From CAVTWJ01 sp963849485 (lineage in GTDB: Bacteria; Oederibacteriota; Muellerivitia; Muellerivitales; Muellerivitaceae), in NCBI GenBank assembly GCA_963849485.1, contig CAWKIF010000020.1, positions 28,437-92,436 on the forward strand: a DNA stretch of 64,000 bases, in the 5' to 3' direction. Made by a program: the position numbers and the translations under genes. The notes under the pieces are model-generated. The model saw nothing but the letters and a program-made list of their open reading frames with translations. It did not search any database and was not told where the DNA came from. Positions 8,601 to 16,066 of the stretch are shown here, piece after piece. Positions within the stretch are counted from its first letter, which is position 1, and each line of letters opens with the position of its first letter.

Positions 8601-10954
8601 TTACCCGTTTCATCGCCGCTATAGATAATGTTGGGGGAGTTCTCGAATATCGAAGTAAGCTTTTGACCCAATTCGAGGAACTGTTTTCGGTCACTGATGT
8701 CCTCGAACATTCCCAACAGAAGCGACACTTCATTTAGGTCGCTTTCCAAGGCCACCACGACCAAATGGCACCAAATCCATCGCCCATCCTTGTGCCGGTA
8801 GCGCTTTTCAGTCTCGTGAACATGTTGGGCGCCCGCTAATGTCTGTTGAAGCGACAGCTGATCCTTTTCGACATCCTCCGGGTGGGTCAAGTTATAGATG
8901 GAGGTATCTATGATTTCGGTAGGTTCATACCCCAGTATCTGGCAAAACTTGGGATTGACGACCCGCAAAATGCCGTTTTGGGTTCCCAAGACCATCCCGA
9001 AGGGGCTTCGATTAAATATGTTTTTAAAGCGGGCCTCGCTGTCCTCCAGGGCCTTTTGGGACAGGACTTTTTGTGAGATGTCCTGGCCGATCCCCGTGAC
9101 CCCCACCATACGGCCCAACGAATCATGGACAGGAAATAGATGGTAATCCAAATGGACCCGGCTTCCGTCTTTTCTCTGGCGGATGGTCTCGTAATGCTGG
9201 AAGGGCTGGCCGCCGTAAATGGCTTTCCTTATTTCTGAAATTTCCCCCTTTTTTTCAATCGGTTCAAACATTTCGTTTCTTTGCCCCAACACCTCTTCCG
9301 CCTTGTAGCCGCTGATCTTTTCAGCGCCCTTGTTCCAATAAGTGATCCTTCCCTCGAGGTCGGTGTTGAGGATGATGACCGGAGCTTCCTCGAGAATCTC
9401 GGAAACCTTCTGGTTTTGTTCAACGACCTTTTTTTTCTCGGTGAGATCCAAGCCGATCGCCGTGACCCCCGCCAATTGCCCCCCGGAATCCAGAACCGGA
9501 AAAAGATGGTATTCCATCGGGACCAGGCTTCCGTCCTTTTTCCGGCGGATTGTTTCGTAATGAACAATCGATTTGCCGGAATAAATCTCATTGCGGAGCA
9601 ATCCCATCTCGCCTTTCGTTTCCGGGGTTTCCATGACTTCAGCTCTTTGACCGATGATTTCCTCGGCGGGGTACCCGAAGATCCTCTCCGCTCCCCGGTT
9701 CCAAAGGGTGATTTTCCCCTCTTTATCAGTGCTTACAATGGCGGCCGGAACATTCTCCAGGATGCCGGAAAGCTTTTTGGCGGTCTCAAGGGATTTGTAC
9801 ATCCCCGAGATATCCCGGGTGATGACCGAAACCCGACTGATGTTTCCTTGAGGGTCCTGAACGGGTGAAAGTGTGACGGAAACAGGAAGCGGACGGCCAA
9901 CTTTTGTCAGGTGGCCCGCTTGAAAGGTATCCAAAGATTTACCCGATAAAATCACATCTATTTTCCCCTGAAAAATCGCGGCCTCCTCGGGAGGCATAAG
10001 GTTCGAAAAATGCCTGCCGCTGATTTCCTCAGGGGGATATCCATAAATTTTACGGGCTGCGGGGTTCCAACTCAGGATCGCACCCTCTCCGGAAAGGGTG
10101 AAGATGGCATCATTGGAAGTTTCCACGATCAGGGAAAGGCGTTCGGCGGTCTGCTGGGCCTTCTTGTGCTCGGAGATATCCCGGTAATTGAGGATAATGG
10201 CCCGTTTGTTGAAAACCTGGACCAGCTCGCTTTTTCCCATAAACTCCAGCTGACGCCAGGTCCCGTCCTTGTGTTTCGCTCGGAATTCCTCCCGCAGGAT
10301 AGCCCCGGGGTTGTCGGTGGCCCGCTTCAACACCCGCATGGCCCGTAAATATTCCAGAGGATGAAGCAGGGTGAACATGTTCATATTCATGGCTTCTTCC
10401 CGGGTATACCCCAGGATCTGCTCAACCGACAAGCTGGTGTAAAGGAGGGTGCCATCCAGGGCCATGACCCCTATCCCGTCCATGGCATGATCCAGAACGG
10501 CCTTGTATAGCTCTTCTTTTTCCCTTATGGACTTTTCCGATTGACGGCGTTCCAGCGCGTACCGGATGGAGCGTTCCAACGCGGCTGGGCTCAATTCACT
10601 CAGGCAAAGGTAATCCGTGGCCCCCAGGCGGAGGGCTTCCACAGCCCCCGAGGCTTCTTCCAAGCGGGTTAAAAGAATGATGGGCAGCCCCCGCTGCCTC
10701 AAAAATGAAGTATGAAGAAAATTAACGGTTTGGGAGGGGTCCGATCCTTCCACCAATAGGCAGATTTGAAAAGCGGGGTTCATAAAGGCTTTAGAGGCCC
10801 GGGTCAAATCGGCGACCCTTTCGGTCGAGAAAGACATGCCATTCGCATTTCCTAGCATTCTTTCAAGATGGTGGAAATTTTTTTCATCCTGGCAAATCAA
10901 GAGCAACGGGATTTTTTCCAGCTCAAGGGGGGAGGAATCTGGGGAGGATTTCAT
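5672..10954 (-). CDS. Giant hybrid histidine kinase: degenerate receiver, ten PAS domains, kinase core, receiver
   Basis: A 1,760-residue soluble sensor kinase. The first 125 residues resemble a receiver, but the phospho-Asp strand reads ICLLVEGSD, so it lacks the acceptor. Then come ten PAS domains, each opened by a helix such as LSGILENVPAAIVSTD and carrying W/N-x-GAE-x-x-x-GY; several carry PAC regions (MRKDGRRI, RRKKNGEWF). The kinase core follows: H-box GRLAGGVAHDFNNLL, N-box NLALNARDAM, and G1/G2 boxes DTGVGMD and GKGTGLGLSTVYGIV. A C-terminal receiver (about 1637-1760) has phospho-acceptor Asp1690 (LLLTDTVMP). No membrane segment is seen, so signals are cytoplasmic, perhaps redox or small ligands. 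Neighbouring PAS repeats are similar to each other, which suggests internal duplication. It converges on the NtrC-type regulator. Confidence 0.95.
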   Translation of the reverse strand: MKSSPDSSPLELEKIPLLLICQDEKNFHHLERMLGNANGMSFSTERVADLTRASKAFMNPAFQICLLVEGSDPSQTVNFLHTSFLRQRGLPIILLTRLEEASGAVEALRLGATDYLCLSELSPAALERSIRYALERRQSEKSIREKEELYKAVLDHAMDGIGVMALDGTLLYTSLSVEQILGYTREEAMNMNMFTLLHPLEYLRAMRVLKRATDNPGAILREEFRAKHKDGTWRQLEFMGKSELVQVFNKRAIILNYRDISEHKKAQQTAERLSLIVETSNDAIFTLSGEGAILSWNPAARKIYGYPPEEISGRHFSNLMPPEEAAIFQGKIDVILSGKSLDTFQAGHLTKVGRPLPVSVTLSPVQDPQGNISRVSVITRDISGMYKSLETAKKLSGILENVPAAIVSTDKEGKITLWNRGAERIFGYPAEEIIGQRAEVMETPETKGEMGLLRNEIYSGKSIVHYETIRRKKDGSLVPMEYHLFPVLDSGGQLAGVTAIGLDLTEKKKVVEQNQKVSEILEEAPVIILNTDLEGRITYWNKGAEKISGYKAEEVLGQRNEMFEPIEKKGEISEIRKAIYGGQPFQHYETIRQRKDGSRVHLDYHLFPVHDSLGRMVGVTGIGQDISQKVLSQKALEDSEARFKNIFNRSPFGMVLGTQNGILRVVNPKFCQILGYEPTEIIDTSIYNLTHPEDVEKDQLSLQQTLAGAQHVHETEKRYRHKDGRWIWCHLVVVALESDLNEVSLLLGMFEDISDRKQFLELGQKLTSIFENSPNIIYSGDETGKITHWGKGAEKIFGYTAEEMIGRRSDILEPPEKRGEVQFVRENMWAGKTLLNLETVRMRKDGRRINVISNIFPVRDTSGKLTGVTVVGEDVTEKIHASQALEQSEARFRNLFEDSPIGMGLVDQDAKVLMINPKYCQMLGYTAQELIGRSYLEFIPPVDLPQARENLEKMFRGETGQYEVERRYQRRNGEWFWGHMVVTPFKTAEGAPPMAFGMLEDITERKKSMEVKDLLASVLEYTGDAIVSSDRESNIQTWNKAAEKMFGYQAQEVMGTSVTKLIPGPQEEEVRNLVEGVMKGKTIIDHEMECLKKRGEPFDAAVTFSPLKDEEGIIRGVTMVIRDITGSKKAREAQERLADIVENAPDAIISSDLRGNILSWNQGAESLYGYRAGEILGRNIRDVTPEEKKDEIDQMLERVAEKGLVLNFETKRRKKNGEWFDASITQSAIRDSKGKIQGVTVIVRDVSEVKKAQEARERLADIIENTPYAIMTSDVAGLIIQCNHAASVMYGYAPEEVMGKPVELFVPEDQREHFWAIRKKVLEGNVFSNAESIRKNKSGKLIHLSSTLIPYRDSQGRVMGVTVMSMDVTQHKEIETTLKNQEEQIKQAQKMEAIGRLAGGVAHDFNNLLSVIGGNADFILDDKNFQGTHREEIDEIRKAVKNGAELTHQLLLLGQKHITEPKNVQLNDICRDMNKMLKRLIDASVELNIDLDQDLKCIFADPAQIQQVILNLALNARDAMPQGGKLTIRTRNEKPLIESFLPGFGPQVKLSVMDTGVGMDAETQKKIFEPFFTTKKGKGTGLGLSTVYGIVSQWNGQIHIQTELGKGTEFTIYFPAQVQPEIAVPANQAEPLFSEGSETILVVEDEAPLRNIVVKALGKYGYKVLAAEDGSEAIRLSWNYKEPIHLLLTDTVMPKLNGRQVAEELAQSRPKMKVLFMSGYPKKILSSKGILDPKLRLIKKPFMMEELVQQIRRILDDKSK

Positions 10955-11271
10955 ACCATAAGCCTTTTTCCGGGCAAAATTGAAACCGGCTCCGGCTTGA
11001 ACGCTTTGATGTCTTTCATTCTATCATTCATGCAGGGAGCGGAAAAAACGGAAAGAGGGTTTTTAAGGACGGATTACAGGACATGGGTAAAATTTTCCCA
11101 ACTATGATATGGACATATATGAGGCAGTCTCTCCCTTTATTGTTCTTACCCCGGGAGAATGTGAAAAAATCGGTCCGGCGTACCTTTAATAGGGATCTCT
11201 ACCCTCTTCCTTCACACTAGTCCGGCTGGATCAAGCCGCGTGGTGGGCTAATCTCACGTCCAGGATTTCAC
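10955..11271. other. 317-bp intergenic region, no gene seen
   Basis: Region between the giant kinase start and the end of the frameshifted receiver gene. No frame longer than a few dozen codons has a ribosome site, and I see no strong hairpin followed by a T-run. It presumably holds the promoter of the giant kinase. Confidence 0.5.
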
Positions 11272-11623
11272 TTATCTTTTTTTCAATAGCTCCATATTCA
11301 CTGGTTTCGCGAAGAAACCGTCGATATGGTTTTCCTTGAGGTTGAAGTCGTTTTCCATTCCTTTAAAAGCCGAAACCACCAGGATCGGCATGCCGGGATG
11401 TTCGGACCTAATCCAAGGAATCATTTCCAGGGCATGCATGTCGGGCATCTTGATATCCGTTAACACCAGGTCGATGGGATGGTCTTCCAGAAGCCCCAAG
11501 GCTTGCAGGCCGTTGGCAGCGGGATAGAACCCTGTACCCCTCCTCATAAAGTTCGTCCAGGTAAAGGAGCCTGGAGTTATCCTCGTCCTCCGCCACCAAG
11601 ATTGAGAATTCATTTTGATTCAT
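11272..11623 (-). pseudogene. CheY-like receiver split by a one-base insertion
   Basis: The 5' half (MNQNEFSILVAEDEDNSRL, ELYEEGYRV) and the 3' half (YPAANGLQALGLLE, LVLTDIKMPD with the phospho-Asp, PILVVSAF, FFAKPVNMELLKK) lie in different frames. Removing one base near position 11527 restores a continuous receiver of about 116 residues (GYRV-YPAANG). All key residues are then present: the acidic pair, Asp and the Lys of KP. The gene follows the kinase at 11627-13486 with a 3-base gap and is probably its cognate receiver. It may be a true pseudogene or a consensus error; two other genes in the window show the same kind of break. Confidence 0.85.
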
Positions 11624-11626
11624 GAT

Positions 11627-13486
11627 TCATCCTCCCATTGTGACCGGCAAATATATAGAAAAAGCCGTTCCCTTCCCCAAGTCACTTTCCACGTCCAAGG
11701 TTCCCCCATGGGCTGTCACAAGTTTGTGGCAGATGCTTAATCCCAAACCAGTGCCCGTGATCTTGGTGGTAAAAAAAGGCTGGAAAATCTTGGAAAGGTT
11801 CTCGGGGGAGATGCCGCAACCCGTGTCCTGAAGGGTGACGACGACCATTTTTTCTTGGAGGAACAACTGTTGATAAAGAAGGCCCTTATTGGTGGCGCCT
11901 TCCCCTTGAGGTAAAAAGCCGTCCAGGAGCTTGGTTTTCAAGGTTAATCTACCGCCTTGGGGCATCGCCTGGAGGGCGTTGAGGATCAGATTCAGTAAAA
12001 CCTGCCTAATTTTGGATAGGTCCGCCTCCACCTTCGGAAGACCGGGAGTGAATTCTTCTTGCACGATCACCTGGCATTTTTCGATCTTTTCATTAAGGAA
12101 CGACGCCGTTTCCCGGAGGATTTGGTGCAGATCCAGGAAGGATGGGTGAAGGGTATCCGCGCGGCTGTAGTCCAGGATCTCGTTGACTATTTGATCCATC
12201 CGGCCGACTTCCTCGACGATGATGTCGGAGTACTTTTTAAGGGCGGGATCATCGATCTTAGCCGAAAGCCTTTTGGAAAAACCCTGGACGGCGTTGAGGG
12301 GGTTCTTGATTTCATGGGCCATCCCCGCCGCCATTTCCCCCAAGGCGGAAAACCGCTCGCTTCGGATCAGCTGCCGTTCCAGTTGTTTCAAGAGGGAAAT
12401 ATCCTTCAGAGTCGCGATGGCCCCGATGACCTGCCCATTCACGCCCCTTAAAAGCGACGTTTCCAAATTAACCGGGACCACTTCCGAACGGGTTGATTTG
12501 AGTTCCAGATGGTCGATGAGGAAGGTTTTTTCCTCCACCAATGTCCGCTGGAGGGCCCGGGCCAAGGGCAGGAGGTTTTCCGGAAACTGATCCAGGCCCA
12601 ATTCCGCCATTTCAGCCTCGATGCAACCCGTGATCTGGCGGGCGCCCGAGTTGAAGGTTCGGACTTTACCGTCTTTTTGAACGACGATGATCCCCGTTTT
12701 GATCGAGGAAAGGACACAGTGGTGGTATTCGAGAAGACTTTTTAGTTTCCGGTTGGTTTCGGTCAGTTTCAAGGCGGAGGAATCCGCCTGGGCGGCCAGG
12801 ATCCGGTTTAAGTTCTGAAGCCTCTCGGACTCTTCCTTATGTTGTTTGGTATCCATCGCTAAAAATCCGCTCATCGTCGCGGCCACAATGAGGAAGGGAA
12901 ACCGAACCAGGAAATTGGTTTCACCTACTAGAAAATTCCCCGTCTCACGGAATTCCAGGAAACCGTACAAAAGACAGGAGACGCCCGCCACCAGACAGAC
13001 GCTTTTCACATCCTGGGAGAGGGCGGATATGAACACCGTGGTGAAAAACACAAGAAATAGGTCGGTGTCAGCTAACCCCGCCAGGAACAAACCCGCAGAG
13101 ATGAAACAGATATCCATGAGAAATATTGCGGAAAAGGCCAGTTTGTTCTCCAGCCATTCTTTTTTAATGAAGAACAAACCGATAACCGAGACTCCATATA
13201 AACCAAGGTAGAGACCCAGGACAAAATTGGAAACCGTCAAATACTGGTGATCGGAATTAAAAAGCAGCACGAGAATGACCAAAAGAAAGAGAGCCCTTAA
13301 CATCCCCAGTGATTCCTTCTTGGTATGCTTAAACTCGAATCGGAGCTGGTGGACAGCACTAGGAACCACGTCATTTCCAATGATGGGTCGGGGTTGTTCC
13401 CAAAAAATTGCACTATTCATGTTGTAATTGGAAAGCAACCAACGTGCCAAAACCAGAGATGAAATATCGGGGTTTTGATGAGACAT
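11627..13486 (-). CDS. Membrane sensor histidine kinase with PAS domain
   Basis: 619 residues. The N-terminal third holds five or six hydrophobic segments (about 60-215; for example LFLLVILVLLF and FPFLIVAATMSGFLA), then a helical linker, one PAS domain (about 250-365: KTGIIVVQKDGKVRTFNSGA), the H-box GEMAAGMAHEIKNPLNAV (His391) and a complete HATPase domain (NLILNALQAM, DTGCGISPENL, GTGLGLSICHKLV). Its architecture matches the kinase at the left edge without that protein's receiver; here the receiver is a separate gene just downstream. The first 57 residues are soluble. The ATG at 13486 lacks a good ribosome site, so a start at MNSAIFWEQ (residue 23) is possible. Confidence 0.94.
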   Translation of the reverse strand: MSHQNPDISSLVLARWLLSNYNMNSAIFWEQPRPIIGNDVVPSAVHQLRFEFKHTKKESLGMLRALFLLVILVLLFNSDHQYLTVSNFVLGLYLGLYGVSVIGLFFIKKEWLENKLAFSAIFLMDICFISAGLFLAGLADTDLFLVFFTTVFISALSQDVKSVCLVAGVSCLLYGFLEFRETGNFLVGETNFLVRFPFLIVAATMSGFLAMDTKQHKEESERLQNLNRILAAQADSSALKLTETNRKLKSLLEYHHCVLSSIKTGIIVVQKDGKVRTFNSGARQITGCIEAEMAELGLDQFPENLLPLARALQRTLVEEKTFLIDHLELKSTRSEVVPVNLETSLLRGVNGQVIGAIATLKDISLLKQLERQLIRSERFSALGEMAAGMAHEIKNPLNAVQGFSKRLSAKIDDPALKKYSDIIVEEVGRMDQIVNEILDYSRADTLHPSFLDLHQILRETASFLNEKIEKCQVIVQEEFTPGLPKVEADLSKIRQVLLNLILNALQAMPQGGRLTLKTKLLDGFLPQGEGATNKGLLYQQLFLQEKMVVVTLQDTGCGISPENLSKIFQPFFTTKITGTGLGLSICHKLVTAHGGTLDVESDLGKGTAFSIYLPVTMGG

Positions 13487-13515
13487 GAAAAAAAAGGGGG
13501 TCGATTCAATCCACC

Positions 13516-13530
13516 GGGTAATACTTACCC
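13516..13530. promoter_or_regulatory. Palindrome GGGTAA-TAC-TTACCC
   Basis: Perfect 6-bp arms with a 3-base centre, 30 bp upstream of the kinase start (13486, minus) and 140 bp upstream of the pirin gene (13671, plus). It matches the core of the palindrome at 4152-4170. Both copies sit between divergent genes at a regulator locus, which fits a shared operator. Confidence 0.45.
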
Positions 13531-13670
13531 TCTCGACTTGATGTTAAATAGCGAGGATGATTTAGGTTCACCTTCCTTATTTTTGACCTTCTTGATTAAA
13601 AGGTATTCGTTGGGTAACTACTGGATTTCTAAATACCGCCAACCTATGTTCTTTTCGAGGGGGAGATAAA

Positions 13671-14522
13671 ATGAAAAAGGAAAAATACCGCAAGATCGCT
13701 CAAATCATCAAGGGTTTGCCAACCTCCGACGGAGCCGGGGTTAAGTTGAAACGAATTATCGGCACCCGGGAGTTGGACCACCTCGATCCTTTTCTTCTAT
13801 TAGATGAGTTCAAAAACGACCAGCCGGAGGATTACGCGGCGGGTTTTCCCGACCACCCTCACCGGGGTTTCGAGACCGTAACCTATATGATGGCGGGCGC
13901 CTTCACCCACCGGGATTCCAAGGGACACGAGGGCCACCTGACTGCCGGTTCCATTCAATGGATGACCGCGGGACGCGGAATTATCCACAGTGAAATGCCG
14001 GAACAAACCGACGGGTTAGCCTGGGGTTTCCAACTTTGGCTCAATCTCCCAGCCAAGCTGAAGATGACCGAACCCCGGTACCAGGACATCCCACCGGAAT
14101 CCTTGCCAATCGTGGATAAGCCGGGTCTAAGGGTGAAGGTTTTAGCGGGGGAATACGAGGGTACAAAAAGCCCGGCCCAATCCTTTATCCCCTTTACCTA
14201 CTTGGATGTGAAATTGGATCAGGGTTCAGAATTTTTATTGCCCGTTCCGGAAGATCAAAACGCCTTTATCTACGTCATTGAGGGCCAAGTTTATTCCGGC
14301 GGGGATAACTCCCAACCGGTGGTTCCCGCGGATCACCTGGGTATTTGGGGCAAGGGTGATGCCGTTAAAATCCATTCCGCCGGTCCTTCATCCGCCCATT
14401 TCTTATTTGGCAGCGCCAGGAAACTCCAGGAACCCATCGCCCGGGGAGGGCCTTTTGTGATGAATACGGTGGGAGAATTAAAACAGGCCTTTTCGGATTA
14501 TCAGTCTGGGAGGTTGGGTTGA
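13671..14522 (+). CDS. Pirin family protein
   Basis: Cupin-fold protein of 283 residues. The N-terminal cupin carries the pirin signature DHPHRGFETVTYM and the later GRGIIHSEMPEQ, which supply the His and Glu residues that bind iron in pirins. The second half is the degenerate C-terminal cupin (FTYLDVKLDQGSEFLLPVP). Pirins are iron-binding, cytoplasmic proteins; some have quercetinase activity and others bind partner enzymes, so the exact role here is open. The start has a clear ribosome site (GAGGGGGAG). It stands alone, divergent from the kinase at 11627-13486. Confidence 0.95.
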   Translation: MKKEKYRKIAQIIKGLPTSDGAGVKLKRIIGTRELDHLDPFLLLDEFKNDQPEDYAAGFPDHPHRGFETVTYMMAGAFTHRDSKGHEGHLTAGSIQWMTAGRGIIHSEMPEQTDGLAWGFQLWLNLPAKLKMTEPRYQDIPPESLPIVDKPGLRVKVLAGEYEGTKSPAQSFIPFTYLDVKLDQGSEFLLPVPEDQNAFIYVIEGQVYSGGDNSQPVVPADHLGIWGKGDAVKIHSAGPSSAHFLFGSARKLQEPIARGGPFVMNTVGELKQAFSDYQSGRLG

Positions 14523-14672
14523 AACGGTTACAAAGGCGGAAAATTGACAATTTGAATTTTATTTGATCGTTACATCAATACAAACCCTCCCTGTCCGCTT
14601 TCAAAGAGTGACCTGCCTTTAAACTTTTCAATATTCTTCATCTCATTAATCGATGATCGTGGCATAATTCCA

Positions 14673-15056
14673 ATGTCGATTCAAAAACAACCTATTGGAC
14701 TCAACAACGCCATGGATCAATATCAACTCGCGGGCCATCATGTAAGAATCCTCTGGAAGGATTCACTGTCTAAAACCACCAATAAATCCGAAAACACGAT
14801 CTTTCGCGGGCAGGTCTATCAAAAAGACGAGTCCGGATTATGGATCTGGGGCCGTTTTTTCCTGGAAAAAGTGGACACTATTTCACTGCGGGAATTGCCG
14901 AAGGACAAGGAAGGGGAGAACAAGCTTTACTTCGCGCCCTGGACTTCCATCGAATCGGTCCAGGTGATTCTGGAGGGTACAAGGGACCATGAGATCCACC
15001 TCTTGATCCTTTCCCGCAAAACCGATGTTATGAAAAGCGCCGCCAGCCGTTCTTAA
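14673..15056 (+). CDS. Hypothetical protein, 127 residues
   Basis: Not recognised. A soluble, mixed alpha/beta protein without signal peptide or cysteines; the middle (TIFRGQVYQKDESGLWIWG, FAPWTSIESVQVIL) resembles small beta-barrel folds that bind nucleotides or RNA, but this is only an impression. Support for being a real gene: an isolated frame with no competing frame, a position between pirin and a strong terminator that starts 22 bp after its stop, and base composition like its neighbours. The start could also be the ATG at residue 14 (MDQYQLAG). Confidence 0.6.
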   Translation: MSIQKQPIGLNNAMDQYQLAGHHVRILWKDSLSKTTNKSENTIFRGQVYQKDESGLWIWGRFFLEKVDTISLRELPKDKEGENKLYFAPWTSIESVQVILEGTRDHEIHLLILSRKTDVMKSAASRS

Positions 15057-15077
15057 ACGAATCCAACCCTTCCATAA

Positions 15078-15117
15078 ACAAGAAAAGCCATCCCTATTCA
15101 AGGATGGCTTTTCTTGT
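15078..15117. terminator. Bidirectional terminator between convergent genes
   Basis: A perfect 16-bp inverted repeat (15078-15093 and 15102-15117) with an 8-base loop. The stem has a GC-rich core (GCCATCC/GGATGGC) flanked by A-runs on one side and T-runs on the other, so it can stop transcripts from both the gene at 14673-15056 and the Crp/Fnr gene at 15145-15843. Confidence 0.9.
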
Positions 15118-15144
15118 ATTAGAACCCTCGCCGGACGGTTGACC

Positions 15145-15843
15145 TTACAATTCCTCTTGCCGGTCGATTAAATCCTGAACACTTTTAACCGTTATTTTTC
15201 CCCTGGCGCTGGAAACCAGCCCCTCTTTTTCAAGGTTGGAAAAGGTACGAATGCAGGTTTCCACTGTCGTCCCTGTCATTTCGGCAATTTCACGCCGGGT
15301 CAAGGGAATGGTATTTCCAAATTCCGCGACTAAATTGACCAGTAAGTGGAGAATGCGTTTTTCAACGCTTTCCTGGTCGAAGGTTTGCATATCCTTGGCT
15401 TGACGCAACCGGCGGGAAAGGTGGTAAACGATAGCTTTGCCCACTTCCGGGAACTTATCCAATAAAGTGATAAATTCCTGCATGGGAAGGGCCACCACTG
15501 TCGTTTCGGTCTCCGCCACGCTATGGCAAGGATACTCACCCCCTCCGAAACAGCAACAGGTGCCAAACAAACTGTTGGCCCCCACCATGCAAAGGGTTAA
15601 ATCCCGCCCGTTGGCGGTATGGATAACCGCCTTGACATGGCCCTCTTTGACGAACCAAACATAATCCGCCGGGTCCCCCTCCAAAAACAACGACTCACCC
15701 TTGGCGTATTTGCGTTCAATCATCTTTTTTTCGAGTTCGATCAGGTAGGAGGAGGGGATCTTCTTGAAAACTTCCAGGGAGGAAACAAAGGAGCGGCCGG
15801 CCACGTTAGGTTGCTTGCCCGGCGATGTTTTTGAATAAAGCAT
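15145..15843 (-). CDS. Crp/Fnr-family transcription regulator
   Basis: 232 residues: cyclic-nucleotide-binding-type beta-roll (about 25-145), dimer helix, and a Crp-type winged helix (RREIAEMTGTTVETCIRTFSN). The recognition helix keeps the Glu and Arg (V-E-T-x-x-R) that read the TGA core in CRP and FNR sites, while the FNR-specific Ser is Ile. There is no FNR-style N-terminal cysteine set; instead Cys85, three consecutive Cys96-98 and Cys106 lie inside the sensor domain, which could hold a metal or sense redox or nitric oxide (inference). Strong ribosome site (GGGGAGGA). Seven ATGAC-N4-GTCAT palindromes between 15.9 and 33.6 kb are its likely targets; one lies in its own divergent promoter region. 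Confidence 0.93.
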   Translation of the reverse strand: MLYSKTSPGKQPNVAGRSFVSSLEVFKKIPSSYLIELEKKMIERKYAKGESLFLEGDPADYVWFVKEGHVKAVIHTANGRDLTLCMVGANSLFGTCCCFGGGEYPCHSVAETETTVVALPMQEFITLLDKFPEVGKAIVYHLSRRLRQAKDMQTFDQESVEKRILHLLVNLVAEFGNTIPLTRREIAEMTGTTVETCIRTFSNLEKEGLVSSARGKITVKSVQDLIDRQEEL

Positions 15844-15962
15844 GAATCATTCCTCCCCTTTTCAACTCCTTTTCTAGATTGTATCGGCATCAACCGGAAA
15901 GGGCAAGGCGCCGGTCCGAAGATGTAAAATGGAATTGACAAAAAACGGTATTGTTATTTTCT

Positions 15963-15976
15963 ATGATTTCAGTCAT
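15963..15976. promoter_or_regulatory. Crp/Fnr-type site a (ATGAT-TTCA-GTCAT)
   Basis: One-mismatch palindrome in the 223-bp region between the divergent Crp/Fnr gene and the acyl-CoA synthetase/acetyltransferase gene. A class-II spacing places the -10 at 15999-16004 (ATGATA, or TGATAA one base on), with transcription towards 16067. Confidence 0.6.
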
Positions 15977-16066
15977 GGTGAAAAGAACTGTTCCACTGAT
16001 GATAAGACCTGCCGTATGCATCTTTTCCCCTTCGTTTTTAACGATTTTGAAAGGCGGTAGACCTCC

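Noticed and set aside
14563..14578. TTGAT-N6-ATCAA, FNR-like
   Set aside because: FNR sites have a 4-base spacer; here it is 6, and it lies between genes with no other sign of control by such a protein.
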